From contig JALSJY010000064.1 in assembly GCA_026989045.1 (NCBI GenBank), positions 1 through 23,336 of the forward strand: DNA of 23,336 bases. The letters run 5' to 3'. How positions within the stretch are numbered: the first letter of the stretch is position 1; each line of letters starts with the position of its first letter. The notes beneath the pieces were generated by a model. That model saw nothing but the letters and a program-made list of their open reading frames with translations, made no database searches and had not been told where the DNA came from. A program made the position numbers and the translations under genes. The stretch comes from Hyphomicrobiales bacterium (GTDB lineage: Bacteria; Pseudomonadota; Alphaproteobacteria; Rhizobiales; Devosiaceae). This document shows positions 6,933 to 15,969 of this stretch, in pieces.

Positions 6933-7693
6933 ACGCATTATTGGTTGAGGGATTAAGTTTGCATGCCAATGGGCAACTGCTTTTAAATAATGTCTCTTTT
7001 GAACTTGCACTAGGTGAAAGAAAAGGTCTGATTGGTGCCAGCGGGTGCGGCAAATCTCTTACTGCCAGTGCCATTTGTGGTCTGCTACGTCCACCACTTT
7101 CGATTGCAACAGGGCAGATAATTCTTGATGGTCGCAATATTCTTGACTTTAGTAAAAAAGAATGGCGAGCGGTGCGGGGACGGCACATATTTCAGATTTT
7201 CCAAAGTCCAGGAACCGCTCTGACCTTAGCGATGCGTATAGGGCCTCAACTTATTGAAGCTGCAGAAATAGCGGGGGTGAAAAACCCTAAAATGACAGCC
7301 ATAAAAGCCCTGCACGATGTTGAGTTAGACGAAAACATCACCGAGTTTTTTCCCTATCAGCTTAGCGGAGGCATGAAGCAAAGAGTGCTTATAGCTATGG
7401 CGTTAATATTGCGCCCGCGCATTCTAATTGCTGATGAGCCTACAACTGGTCTCGACGTTCTAACAGAATATGAAATCCTATCTTCCCTAAACACAATGAT
7501 TGAAGAAACTGGTGCTTCGTTATTATTCATCAGTCATGATTTGCGTGTTGTGCGCAATGTCGCCCAGCGCACTCTTGTTATGCATGAGGGACAAATATTA
7601 GAGGAAACTCAGGTAGATATGCTTATGCAATCTAGTTATAAACACTCCAAATCTCTTGCAAAAGCTGCAGCTAGATTGGTGCACTCATGCTGA
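6926..7693 (+). CDS. ABC transporter ATPase, NikD/CntD type
   Basis: A 255-residue ATP-binding subunit. Walker A is GASGCGKS (37-44), the signature is LSGGMKQR (146-153), Walker B with the catalytic glutamate is ILIADEP (167-172) and the switch histidine is in FISHD. It lacks the roughly 70-residue C-terminal oligopeptide extension of DppD/OppD; its length matches NikD. This supports a nickel or metallophore-type importer over a dipeptide system. It pairs with the next ATPase to drive the two upstream permeases. It overlaps both neighbours by 7 bp. Confidence 0.85.
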   Translation: MVNALLVEGLSLHANGQLLLNNVSFELALGERKGLIGASGCGKSLTASAICGLLRPPLSIATGQIILDGRNILDFSKKEWRAVRGRHIFQIFQSPGTALTLAMRIGPQLIEAAEIAGVKNPKMTAIKALHDVELDENITEFFPYQLSGGMKQRVLIAMALILRPRILIADEPTTGLDVLTEYEILSSLNTMIEETGASLLFISHDLRVVRNVAQRTLVMHEGQILEETQVDMLMQSSYKHSKSLAKAAARLVHSC

Positions 7694-8418
7694 ACATAAA
7701 AGGACTAACAAAGAGCTTTTATAATTCAGTGGTTCTTTCCAACATTGAGTTGAGTATTGAGAAGGGAAAAATCCTCGGACTGATTGGTCATTCTGGATCT
7801 GGCAAATCCACATTGGCACGTTGCCTCGTGGGCTTAGAAAAACCTCAATCTGGCCAAATATATTTAAACGATAAATTAATTATTCCGGGGCAGGGGGAAG
7901 CGCGTCAAAAGATCCAATATTTATGGCAAGACCCAATGCAAGCACTTAGTCCTTTTTTGAGCGCTCATGGAGCAATCGTGGAAAGCTTGAACGGCTTTAA
8001 TATTGGATCAAGAGGTTCGCGCTCTGCTCGTGCAACTAAATTATTAGAAGATTTGGGGATTGGCTCTGATTTAGCTATTCGAAAACCGCACACTCTATCA
8101 GGCGGACAAGCACAGCGTATTGCCTTAGCGCGAGCTTTGGCAGCTGAGCCAGACTTACTTATTCTTGATGAACCTCTCTCCTCGCTTGATTTGCCAACCC
8201 AGATTGCAACAATTGATCTTTTACGCAAAATACATGCAGATCGTGGGATATCAATGCTAATCATTAGCCATGATCTGGCTCCGCTTTGGCAGTTGGCCAA
8301 CCATATTGCCGTCTTAGACAGGAAGGAAATAGTTGAAAATCTGCCAATATCCGAATTTGCAAAAAAAGCGTGCCATCCATTGTCACGCGCCTATATTCAA
8401 TTATCCGCATTTCATTAA
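7687..8418 (+). CDS. ABC transporter ATPase, NikE/CntF type
   Basis: A 243-residue ATP-binding subunit. Walker A is GHSGSGKS (34-41), the Q-loop is WQDPMQALSPF, the signature is LSGGQAQR (137-144), Walker B is LLILDEP (157-163) and the H-loop is IISHD. Like its partner it is short and lacks the DppF C-terminal extension, as in NikE. Last gene of the importer operon; the 113 bp to the convergent kinase gene (8419-8531) hold no clear terminator or gene. Confidence 0.85.
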   Translation: MLNIKGLTKSFYNSVVLSNIELSIEKGKILGLIGHSGSGKSTLARCLVGLEKPQSGQIYLNDKLIIPGQGEARQKIQYLWQDPMQALSPFLSAHGAIVESLNGFNIGSRGSRSARATKLLEDLGIGSDLAIRKPHTLSGGQAQRIALARALAAEPDLLILDEPLSSLDLPTQIATIDLLRKIHADRGISMLIISHDLAPLWQLANHIAVLDRKEIVENLPISEFAKKACHPLSRAYIQLSAFH

Positions 8419-8531
8419 GCCTGCTTCTTCAAAAATCTTATTCAGTGAGAAAATAGAGTTTACTCAAGGCTGGGTTAAAAATAGAAGCAAAATAGTTCAT
8501 CGAACTGGTTATAAATATCTTTAATATGGAG

Positions 8532-9470
8532 CTATCTAAGTCCAAGACGTGGCATTGTTTTTGAATTCTTTACGTTCCCAGTAGCTATTAAAAACACTCC
8601 TGTGATTGGGTCGGCATTGCTAAGTGCCCAGTTGATGGTTGGGTTTTGCTTTATGCAAAATGGTAAAATGACTTTACCTAATCCACCACTTAGATAAACA
8701 TGGCTAGAATCCTTATCCATAAGTATGTTTGCTATCTGTGAAATCTGTTTGGCGGCTTTTTCCAGCATGTTGATGCAATAAGCATCATTTTCTTCAACTC
8801 CATTAACTATTAAAGGTGCTAGTGCTGCATAGTCTTTGGGTTTAGCTTGTATATGCCATTGCATAATATCACTTGGATCGTTGCCAGTCATAGCAAGAAT
8901 GTCTTTGATGATTTTTTTACTTAAATGAGGCTGCGAAATTATTCCATCTAATGATTTTAAAAAGTCACTAAACAGGATAAGTCCAATCCACGCCCCACTG
9001 CCTGTGTCGCCAGCTGGAAATCCCCAAGAGCTAGCAAATTGTATTTTGCCTTCATCATTAAGACTCAAAGCGCCAACACCTGTGCCAACAGATATTAGTG
9101 CGCCAGATTTACCTTTTGTTGCAGCGATTAGAGCGCCATAACCATCTTCCATTAGTTGGTTTTCACTAAATTTCTCAAGCAATTTGACTAGCTTGCTTGC
9201 TTGTTCTGGCAATCCAATGCCAGCAATTCCTGCTGTTAATTTAACTTGCTTAGGGTTTAGTAAATTTGAGTTATTATATTTTTCATGCTGAGCCTTAATG
9301 TCTGACCAAACAATATTGATGGAATTAAAACATTGATTAGCCCCTAAGGATAGGGCGCCAGCTGGTCCTTTGGCACGATAAAGCTCTTTGCCCTGTAAGT
9401 TAAAAAGAGCCCCGCGAGTATTAGTTCCACCAATGTCGAGGCAAAAATGATAATTTATGGTGTTTTTCAC
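8532..9470 (-). CDS. BadF/BadG-family amino-sugar kinase (GlcNAc/MurNAc kinase)
   Basis: A 312-residue actin-fold kinase of the BadF/BadG/BcrA/BcrD family. The phosphate-1 motif is LDIGGTNTRG (11-20), with LISVGTGVGAL in the middle, WGFPAGDTGSGAWIGL as the adenosine/substrate region typical of bacterial GlcNAc kinases, and VYLSGGLGKV near the C-terminus. This family includes N-acetylglucosamine kinases and the clostridial MurK, which phosphorylates both MurNAc and GlcNAc. Divergent from murQ, it would supply MurNAc-6-phosphate and GlcNAc-6-phosphate to the neighbouring enzymes in the cytoplasm. The start is GTG (CAC at 9468-9470); an in-frame stop lies five codons upstream and no good ribosome-binding site is visible. 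MurNAc activity is inferred from context only; GlcNAc or glucosamine as substrate is equally possible. Confidence 0.8.
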   Translation of the reverse strand: MKNTINYHFCLDIGGTNTRGALFNLQGKELYRAKGPAGALSLGANQCFNSINIVWSDIKAQHEKYNNSNLLNPKQVKLTAGIAGIGLPEQASKLVKLLEKFSENQLMEDGYGALIAATKGKSGALISVGTGVGALSLNDEGKIQFASSWGFPAGDTGSGAWIGLILFSDFLKSLDGIISQPHLSKKIIKDILAMTGNDPSDIMQWHIQAKPKDYAALAPLIVNGVEENDAYCINMLEKAAKQISQIANILMDKDSSHVYLSGGLGKVILPFCIKQNPTINWALSNADPITGVFLIATGNVKNSKTMPRLGLR

Positions 9471-9628
9471 GTGAGTTATAGCCAGTTAGTTAGAGAATAG
9501 ATGTAGATATTTAATCGCTATCTTGGACATAAGTTTAAATAAATAGCAAGCAGAGCAGAAATTTTCATTTTGAAATTTTTTTAGAAAAGATGATTATTAG
9601 GTTAATAATTATTGCTAAGTAGGTTTTG

Positions 9629-9659
9629 TTTTGGTAGTATTTTGGTATGAGTGGTAAAT
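9629..9659 (+). promoter_or_regulatory. Tandem TTTTGGTA repeats upstream of murQ (candidate NagR-type site)
   Basis: TTTTGGTA occurs at 9629-9636 and 9640-9647, exactly 11 bp apart, with a third GTGGTA at 9651-9656. The block lies about 36-54 bp upstream of the murQ start, where an operator or -35 region would be. Repeats with the same core, spacing and orientation lie upstream of the GntR-type gene at 18971-18991. The rest of the 212-bp kinase-murQ intergenic region is AT-rich; I see no gene in it. Confidence 0.4.
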
Positions 9660-9682
9660 TCTATAGCTTGGGAGGGCGCTAG

Positions 9683-10618
9683 GTGGCAGTAAGTGATGTA
9701 AAAAATCAAAAAGCTATGTCAGATGATCAAGAGTGGCGAGAGACAGAATTTCGTTCTGCACGTTACGAAGGCTTAGAAACATGGTCATCACATGAAATAC
9801 TTTCTGCTCTGCTTGGTGGGCAGCATCAAGCCCTCAATGCTGTTTTTGCAGCGTTACCAAAACTGAATGAAGCAATAAGTGCTGCGGTTTTGCGTTTATC
9901 CAATGAAGTTGGGCGTATAATTTATGTTGGTGCAGGCACATCTGGTCGTTTAGCTGTTTTAGATGGCATTGAATTAACTCCTACATTTGGCTGGCCGGTT
10001 GAGCGATTAAAATATCTTTTTGCTGGTGGGGACGCAGGCTTTAGCCACGCAATTGAAGGAGCAGAAGACGATGCACAGGCTGGCCGAGCTGAAATTCTTG
10101 CGCTTAATCCAACCTTTGATGATATAGTGATTGGTCTTGCTGCTAGTGGAACCACTCCTTATACACGTGCTGCAATTAAAGCTGCTCGAAAGGCTGGAGC
10201 TTTAACGATAAGCTTTGCCAATAACCCTCAAGCTCCTTTGCTAAATGATGCAGAATTTGGAATATTGTTACGTAGTGGCGCAGAAGTTTTATCTGGCTCA
10301 ACTCGACTTGGGGCAGGGACTAGCCAAAAAATCGCTTTAAATTTATTTTCAACTACATTGATGATTGGTCTTAATAAGGTTCATCAAGGTTATATGGTAG
10401 ATATGCAAGCTAGTAATGAAAAACTAATATTGCGGGCGCAACGTATGGTTATGGAAATTACTGGTTGCGATTTACAAAAAGCAACATTTGCGCTTGAAAA
10501 AAGCGATTATCACACAAAGCTTGCTGTTTTAATTGTTCAGGGACAAGATAAGGACGAGGCTTTGAGTGCGCTCAAACGCCACAACGGAAACCTAGCTGCT
10601 GCTTTGTCTGGTGGATAG
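9683..10618 (+). CDS. murQ: N-acetylmuramic acid 6-phosphate etherase
   Basis: A 311-residue SIS-fold lyase. MurQ cleaves the lactyl ether of MurNAc-6-phosphate to GlcNAc-6-phosphate and D-lactate in cytoplasmic peptidoglycan recycling. GRIIYVGAGTSGRLAVLDGIELTPTFG (about 76-102) is the MurQ/GckR signature, with the family's catalytic glutamates expected in DGIEL and AIEGAEDD. IGLAASGTTPYTRAAI is the second phosphosugar loop and GAGTSQKIALNL the third. The C-terminal 45 residues form the small helical domain of the family. GTG at 9683 is chosen because GGGAGG at 9670-9675 precedes it at normal spacing; the first ATG is 35 bases later without such a site. It is first in the amino-sugar operon, so the transported sugars probably include a muramic acid compound. 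Confidence 0.9.
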   Translation: MAVSDVKNQKAMSDDQEWRETEFRSARYEGLETWSSHEILSALLGGQHQALNAVFAALPKLNEAISAAVLRLSNEVGRIIYVGAGTSGRLAVLDGIELTPTFGWPVERLKYLFAGGDAGFSHAIEGAEDDAQAGRAEILALNPTFDDIVIGLAASGTTPYTRAAIKAARKAGALTISFANNPQAPLLNDAEFGILLRSGAEVLSGSTRLGAGTSQKIALNLFSTTLMIGLNKVHQGYMVDMQASNEKLILRAQRMVMEITGCDLQKATFALEKSDYHTKLAVLIVQGQDKDEALSALKRHNGNLAAALSGG

Positions 10619-10695
10619 ACCAACAAGTATTGTATCTGGTTAGAATGCCCAAAATGGGTAAAAACATAGATGATTATGATAACAGGAGAGAAAAA

Positions 10696-11952
10696 ATGAA
10701 AAAAATTATCCTAAGTGGTCTTACTGCCACTCTTATGATGAGCGCAAGCAGTGTTGCTTATGCCGTGGATCTAACTATCGAAAGCTGGCGCAACGACGAT
10801 CTGGCTATTTGGCAAGATACAATTTTGCCTGCTTTTCATGCGTCGCACCCAGATATCAATGTAACTTTTGCGCCAACTGCACCTGCGCAATATAATGCGG
10901 CTTTAAACGCTAAGCTTGAAGGTGGAACAGCTGGCGATCTAATTACTTGCCGCCCATTTGATTCTGCATTGGACCTGTATAACAAAGGGCAGTTAGCTAA
11001 ATTAAATGGTCTGCCTGCACTAGATAATTTTTCTGATGTAGCAAAATCTGCTTGGACTACTGATGATGGTAGCGCAACTTTTTGTGTGCCAATGGCCGCT
11101 GTTATTCACGGCTTTATCTATAATAAAGATGCCTTTAAAGAGCTTGGTTTAAGTGAGCCAGAGACACAGGCAGAATTTACTGCCGTTTTGGACGCAATTA
11201 AAGAAGATGGCAATTATATACCGATGTCAATGGGCACAATGGATCAGTGGGAAGCCGCCGCTATGGGTTATCAAAATATTGGCCCAATGTATTGGAAGGG
11301 TGAAGAGGGTCGCCTTGCTATTATCAACGGCACTGCAAAACTTACTGATCCAGAATGGGTCAAACCTTTTGAAGTGTTAGCTCAATGGGGTCAATATTTA
11401 GGTGATGGTTTTGAAGCACAAGCCTATCCTGATAGCCAAACATTATTCACTCTTGGTCGTGCAGCAATTTACCCTGCTGGCTCTTGGGAAATAACTGGTT
11501 TTAACAATGATGCTGATTTTGAACTTGGCGCTTTCCGCCCGCCGCTACCAAATGCAGGTGACAAGTGTTATATCAACGATCATACTGATATTGCGATGGG
11601 TCTAAACCCAGCATCTGAAAATGCTGAAGCAGCAAAAACCTTCCTTGATTGGATGGGTACTGAAGAATTCGCTCAACTCTATTCCAACGCATTGCCAGGA
11701 TTTTTCTCTTTATCCAAACATGCAATTAGCTTAGATGATCCGCTTGCCAATGAGTTTATCTCATGGCGTGCAGAGTGTGATTCAACCATTCGTTCTGCTG
11801 CACAAATCCTAACCCGTGGTGGCACTCCAAACCTTTGGTCAGGCATGTGGACAGCGTCTGCAAACGTTATTAACGGGACGCAAACCCCCTCTGAAGCCGC
11901 TGCTGGACTGCAATCTGGCTTAGAAAGCTGGTACGAACCTCAGCAAAAATAA
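10696..11952 (+). CDS. Family 1 sugar ABC transporter substrate-binding protein
   Basis: A 418-residue periplasmic binding protein (SBP_bac_1, MalE/UgpB-like). The signal peptide has likely cleavage after SVAYA (residue 23). The mature start VDLTIESWRNDD, the FAPTAPAQYNAALNAKLEGGTAGDLI segment and GRAAIYPAGSWEI are typical of sugar-binding proteins of this class. ATG at 10696 is chosen because AGGAG at 10684-10688 precedes it and it opens the signal peptide; the frame stays open 22 codons upstream. It lies between murQ and two permeases, so the ligand is probably an amino sugar such as GlcNAc, MurNAc, chitobiose or a GlcNAc-MurNAc disaccharide; the sequence alone cannot decide. Several cysteines in the mature protein may form disulfides. 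A strong hairpin follows. Confidence 0.85.
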   Translation: MKKIILSGLTATLMMSASSVAYAVDLTIESWRNDDLAIWQDTILPAFHASHPDINVTFAPTAPAQYNAALNAKLEGGTAGDLITCRPFDSALDLYNKGQLAKLNGLPALDNFSDVAKSAWTTDDGSATFCVPMAAVIHGFIYNKDAFKELGLSEPETQAEFTAVLDAIKEDGNYIPMSMGTMDQWEAAAMGYQNIGPMYWKGEEGRLAIINGTAKLTDPEWVKPFEVLAQWGQYLGDGFEAQAYPDSQTLFTLGRAAIYPAGSWEITGFNNDADFELGAFRPPLPNAGDKCYINDHTDIAMGLNPASENAEAAKTFLDWMGTEEFAQLYSNALPGFFSLSKHAISLDDPLANEFISWRAECDSTIRSAAQILTRGGTPNLWSGMWTASANVINGTQTPSEAAAGLQSGLESWYEPQQK

Positions 11953-11969
11953 TCTAAGAAAATAGTAAT

Positions 11970-12000
11970 TGAGCGCCAGATTGCTTTTGTTTGGCGCTCA
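11970..12000 (+). terminator. Intercistronic hairpin after the sugar-binding protein gene
   Basis: TGAGCGCCA (11970-11978) pairs perfectly with TGGCGCTCA (11992-12000) across a 13-base loop. No T-run follows (AAATAAAC), so partial attenuation or protection of the upstream message is more likely than full termination, since the permease genes must be read through. Confidence 0.6.
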
Positions 12001-12023
12001 AAATAAACATAAAAAGGTGGGGC

Positions 12024-12971
12024 ATGCAGAATAGGGAAGAAGCGTTAAAGCGCAAAAAAAGACCATTTCGTTGGCATATTCTAATTTTCTTGGCTCCGGC
12101 GGCTATTATTTATACTATAGTAATGATTTTGCCTTTGGCCGAAACCTTGCGACTGTCTTTTTTTTATGTGGATAGTACCACCCGCGAAGTAAGCTTTGTT
12201 GGGCTTAAAAACTATTTAGAGCTATTTTTTAACCCCTATTGGATTGGCCCATTTCTTAATGCGCTATGGAATAACACCTATTTTTTCATCATTCATATGT
12301 TGGTGCAAAACCCAATTGGAATTATGATTGCAGCCTTGCTTTCTATGTATCATTTGCCGGGTAAAAAATTCTATCGCACTGCTATTTTTATGCCTACTTT
12401 ACTGTCTTTCGTAATTGTTGGTTTTGTCTGGAAATTGATGCTCTCCCCACTTTGGGGGGTTTCCAAAGGACTACTAGAGAGTGTTGGATTGGGCAGTTGG
12501 TTTATGCCGTTTTTGGGACGTGAAGAAACCGCACTTACAACTTTAGCATTCATCTCAGTTTGGCAATTTATTGGTATTCCTATGATGCTAATTTATGCTG
12601 CCCTTCTTTCTATTCCAGAAGAAATTATTGAAGCGGCAGAGTGCGATGGTGTTACTGGTTTTTCGCAGTTTTTCAAAATTAAATTGATCCTAATTCTACC
12701 TACTATTGGTATTATTTCTATCCTAACATTTGTTGGCAATTTTAACGCCTTTGATTTAGTTTATACAACACAAGGGCCGCTAGCAGGCCCCAATTTTTCA
12801 ACTGACCTTTTAGGTACTATTCTTTATCGGACATTTTATGGTCAGCAGACTCAGCCAGGTGATCCAAATATGGGTGCAGCTATCGCTACGATGATGTTTC
12901 TTATTATTCTTCTTGGTATCTCGATTTATCTGTTTTTTATTCAGCGCAAAATAACTAGATATGAAATGTAA
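12024..12971 (+). CDS. Sugar ABC transporter permease, MalF/UgpA type
   Basis: A 315-residue inner-membrane protein with about six membrane segments. The coupling motif is EAAECDGVTGFSQFFKIKLILILP (about 204-227), the EAA loop of MalF-type permeases, which binds the UgpC-type ATPase encoded further down. ATG at 12024 is chosen because AAGGTGG at 12014-12020 precedes it; an upstream in-frame TTG at 11991 lies inside the hairpin and is unlikely. It pairs with the next permease to import the amino sugar captured by the preceding binding protein. Confidence 0.85.
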   Translation: MQNREEALKRKKRPFRWHILIFLAPAAIIYTIVMILPLAETLRLSFFYVDSTTREVSFVGLKNYLELFFNPYWIGPFLNALWNNTYFFIIHMLVQNPIGIMIAALLSMYHLPGKKFYRTAIFMPTLLSFVIVGFVWKLMLSPLWGVSKGLLESVGLGSWFMPFLGREETALTTLAFISVWQFIGIPMMLIYAALLSIPEEIIEAAECDGVTGFSQFFKIKLILILPTIGIISILTFVGNFNAFDLVYTTQGPLAGPNFSTDLLGTILYRTFYGQQTQPGDPNMGAAIATMMFLIILLGISIYLFFIQRKITRYEM

Positions 12972-12981
12972 GGAGTAAGAA

Positions 12982-13827
12982 ATGGCTATTTCACGCGCAA
13001 GGCGCAATCTCATTGCTGAATTAGGTGCTCATGCATTTCTTTTAACATTCACTATCATCGCACTGTTTCCAGTGATTTTGATCATTATAAATTCGTTCAA
13101 ATCAAAAAAGGCGATATTTCGTGATCCCTTGGCGTTACCCAATAGTGAGACTTTTGATTTGATTGGCTACACTACTGTGCTTACTCAGGGTAATTTTCCT
13201 CTATATTTTTGGAACTCGCTCTCAGTAACACTTGCTTCATTATTTTTGATTTTACTATTGGGTGCAATGGCGGCCTTTGCATTATCAGAATATAAGTTTC
13301 CATTCAATCGTTTAACAGGTTTATATCTAGCGCTAGGTATTATGATACCTATTCGACTTGGAACTATCGGCATTTTAAAATTGATGGTTGCAACGGGTTT
13401 AGTTAACACTCATTGGGCGCTTATTTTAGTATATACTGCGTCTGGATTGCCTTTATCTATATTCATTCTTTCGGAATTTATGAGGTCAGTGTCAGCTGAC
13501 CTCAAAGCAGCGGGGCGTATTGATGGTCTATCAGAATATGCTATATTTTTTAAATTAGTTTTACCCTTGGTTAGACCCGCAATGGCCACTGTTGCTGTGT
13601 TTTCAATGATACCTATTTGGAATGACCTTTGGTTCCCATTGATTTTAGCCCCAGCTGAAGAAACAAAAACTCTTACGCTTGGAGCGCAAGTTTTTGTAGG
13701 TCAATTTACAAATAATTGGAATGCTATTTTGGCGGCAATGGCTCTAGCTATAATTCCAGTAATGATTCTTTATATTATATTTTCACGTCAGTTAATTAAG
13801 GGACTTACCGCAGGTGCAGTTAAATGA
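12982..13827 (+). CDS. Sugar ABC transporter permease, MalG/UgpE type
   Basis: A 281-residue inner-membrane protein, second half of the permease pair. It has the class pattern of a first helix ending in INSFKSKKAIFRDPLALP, a central transmembrane block, and the coupling loop DLKAAGRIDGLSEYAIFFKLVLPLVRPA (about 173-200). AGGAG at 12971-12975 precedes the ATG. Its stop overlaps the dehydrogenase start in an ATGA, so translation is coupled. Confidence 0.85.
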   Translation: MAISRARRNLIAELGAHAFLLTFTIIALFPVILIIINSFKSKKAIFRDPLALPNSETFDLIGYTTVLTQGNFPLYFWNSLSVTLASLFLILLLGAMAAFALSEYKFPFNRLTGLYLALGIMIPIRLGTIGILKLMVATGLVNTHWALILVYTASGLPLSIFILSEFMRSVSADLKAAGRIDGLSEYAIFFKLVLPLVRPAMATVAVFSMIPIWNDLWFPLILAPAEETKTLTLGAQVFVGQFTNNWNAILAAMALAIIPVMILYIIFSRQLIKGLTAGAVK

Positions 13828-14900
13828 GTAAGCAGCCAGTCAAAGTGCTAGTAGTTGGTTTGGGGAATATGGGTCGATCCCACGCCCTTTCCTATTATAA
13901 GAATTCTGGTTTTGAAATTGTTGGTCTGGTTAATCGCTCTAGCCCTGAACTTGATCCAGCTTTAGCTGATTATGAAATTTTACCTTCATTTGAGAAAGCG
14001 CTAAGTGAATTAAAACCAGACCTTGTTTCAATTAACACCTATTCTGATAGCCATGCAGATTTCTCTATAATGGCTTTAGAGGCTGGATGTCATGTGTTTG
14101 TTGAAAAACCTCTTGCCAGCACACTTGCAGATGCTAAGCGGGTTGTTGCAGCAGCTAAAGCAAATAATCGCAAACTTATTATTGGCTATATTTTGCGCCA
14201 TCACCCCTCATGGATGCGTTTAATTGCTGAGGCACGTAAGCTCGGTGGTCCTTTTGTATTTCGTATGAATCTTAATCAGCAATCATCTGGCGATAGCTGG
14301 CATACACATAAGCAGTTAATGAAAAGCACCTCTCCGATAGTTGATTGTGGTGTGCATTATTTAGATGTTATGTGCCAAATTACAGATGCTGATCCAGTTG
14401 AAGTGCGTGGCATGGGTGTGCGCTTGTCTGATGAAATTGATTTAGGAATGTATAATTATGGCCATCTGCAAGTCTTGTTTAAAGATGGATCGATTGGTTG
14501 GTATGAAGCTGGTTGGGGTCCGATGATTTCACAAAGCGCTTTTTTTGTAAAAGATATTATGTCTCCCAATGGATCAGTTTCTATAATTATTGATGAGGGC
14601 GCAAAATCTGACGATATAGATACTCACACAAAAACTTCCTCTATTTTAGTGCACCACGCTAAAACTACAAATGAAGGAGATTTTGCAACTTCAGACCAGT
14701 TATTAAAAATGGATAGTGAGCCTAACCATCAAGAATTATGTGATCTTGAGCAAGCATTTGTGCTTAAGGCCATTCATGAGAATATAGATTTAGATCAGCA
14801 CATGTATGATGCTGTAAAATCCCTTGCTGTAGTTTTGGCTGCAGATAAATCAATAAAAACTGGAAGAGTTCAAAGATTGGATACACTATACTATGGCTGA
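13824..14900 (+). CDS. Gfo/Idh/MocA-family NAD(P)-dependent oxidoreductase
   Basis: A 358-residue sugar dehydrogenase-fold protein. The N-terminal Rossmann domain carries GLGNMG (12-17), and the family lysine is in EKP (94-96), expected to act in hydride transfer. The C-terminal domain has DCGVHYLD (174-181), where Asp174 and His178 fit the usual catalytic pair. Members oxidise or epimerise sugars and amino sugars, often via a 3-keto intermediate. Its place between the permease and ATPase genes, with overlaps on both sides, means it is made together with the importer and probably acts on an imported sugar. No step in the kinase-MurQ-NagA-NagB route needs a dehydrogenase, so its substrate is an open question. 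Confidence 0.8.
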   Translation: MSKQPVKVLVVGLGNMGRSHALSYYKNSGFEIVGLVNRSSPELDPALADYEILPSFEKALSELKPDLVSINTYSDSHADFSIMALEAGCHVFVEKPLASTLADAKRVVAAAKANNRKLIIGYILRHHPSWMRLIAEARKLGGPFVFRMNLNQQSSGDSWHTHKQLMKSTSPIVDCGVHYLDVMCQITDADPVEVRGMGVRLSDEIDLGMYNYGHLQVLFKDGSIGWYEAGWGPMISQSAFFVKDIMSPNGSVSIIIDEGAKSDDIDTHTKTSSILVHHAKTTNEGDFATSDQLLKMDSEPNHQELCDLEQAFVLKAIHENIDLDQHMYDAVKSLAVVLAADKSIKTGRVQRLDTLYYG

Positions 14901-15969
14901 CTTAAGAATAAAAAACCTTTATAAATCTTATGGTGAAGTTAAGGTGTTAGAGGGGCTTAATTTAGAAATTGCTAGTGGTGAATTTTGGGTTTTGTTGGGG
15001 CCTTCTGGTTGTGGAAAGTCAACATTGCTTCGCATTATAGCAGGGCTTGAAGATGAAACCGCTGGAGAGATTTTTCTTGATAATCAATCTATTACTACAC
15101 TCCCCCCAGCAAAGCGCGGCATAGCTATGGTTTTCCAAACCTACGCTCTTTATCCGCACCTTAGCGTGCGGGGCAATATGTCGCTTGTGCTTAAACAAGC
15201 AGGACACACTAAAGAGGAAATTGAAAGGCGGGTTGCAGAGAGTTCGCGTGCCTTGGAGTTAAATGACCTGCTTGATCGAAAGCCTTCAGAATTATCTGGT
15301 GGTCAACGTCAGCGAGTTGCTATTGCCCGTGCAATAGTTCGCAATCCAAAGCTATTTTTGTTTGATGAGCCACTTTCAAATTTAGATGCCTCTCTTCGTG
15401 GTGCAGTGCGTATAGAAATTGCTCAGTTACATCAGCGACTATCCTCTACTATGGTTTATGTGACCCATGATCAAGTTGAGGCCATGACTTTGGCTGATAA
15501 AATCGTGGTGATGCATGATGGTGATATTCAGCAGGTTGGCTCTCCACGCGAATTATATGAAACTCCAGCAAATTTATTTGTTGCTGGGTTTATTGGTTCG
15601 CCGCCTATGAATTTTCTTGAAATAGAAAAAATTGATAAATCATTAGCATTTTTATATAGTGGTGAAACTATTTCTGTTGGAAAAATAGCTCCAAAAACCC
15701 ACGGCAAAGCAAAAATGGGCATCCGCCCAAACGCTTGGCAATTGGTGAGTAGTGATAGCAAATCTGCGGATATCGTTGGTGAAGTTTTATTAGAGGAATA
15801 TTTGGGTGATGCAACTTATGTGCATATTAAACTTGAGGACGGATCTCAGGTAATAGTAAGAGAAAACCCCAATAAAAATAATAAAATTGGCAAAAAAATA
15901 GGTATAAATATACTCCCTGATTCAATCCATCTTTTTGATAGCGTAACTGGGAATCGTTTGAATGGGTAG
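14893..15969 (+). CDS. Sugar ABC transporter ATPase, UgpC/MalK type
   Basis: A 358-residue ATP-binding subunit with Walker A GPSGCGKS (36-43), signature LSGGQRQR (134-141), Walker B LFLFDEP (154-160), H-loop YVTHDQVEAMTLADK and a C-terminal TOBE/MalK-like regulatory domain (from about 235). It would work as a homodimer with the two sugar permeases. It overlaps the dehydrogenase end and the SIS gene start by 8 bp each and has no separate ribosome-binding site, so it depends on coupled translation. Confidence 0.85.
   Translation: MADLRIKNLYKSYGEVKVLEGLNLEIASGEFWVLLGPSGCGKSTLLRIIAGLEDETAGEIFLDNQSITTLPPAKRGIAMVFQTYALYPHLSVRGNMSLVLKQAGHTKEEIERRVAESSRALELNDLLDRKPSELSGGQRQRVAIARAIVRNPKLFLFDEPLSNLDASLRGAVRIEIAQLHQRLSSTMVYVTHDQVEAMTLADKIVVMHDGDIQQVGSPRELYETPANLFVAGFIGSPPMNFLEIEKIDKSLAFLYSGETISVGKIAPKTHGKAKMGIRPNAWQLVSSDSKSADIVGEVLLEEYLGDATYVHIKLEDGSQVIVRENPNKNNKIGKKIGINILPDSIHLFDSVTGNRLNG

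Noticed and set aside
9604..9613. Palindrome AATAATTATT in the kinase-murQ intergenic region
   Set aside because: It is low-complexity AT sequence; too likely by chance to call an operator.
10630..10695. Upstream start for the sugar-binding protein
   Set aside because: AGGAG before ATG 10696 and a clean signal peptide from that codon decide for the later start.
11991..12023. TTG start extending the MalF-type permease
   Set aside because: The TTG lies in the 11970-12000 hairpin; ATG 12024 has AAGGTGG at good spacing.
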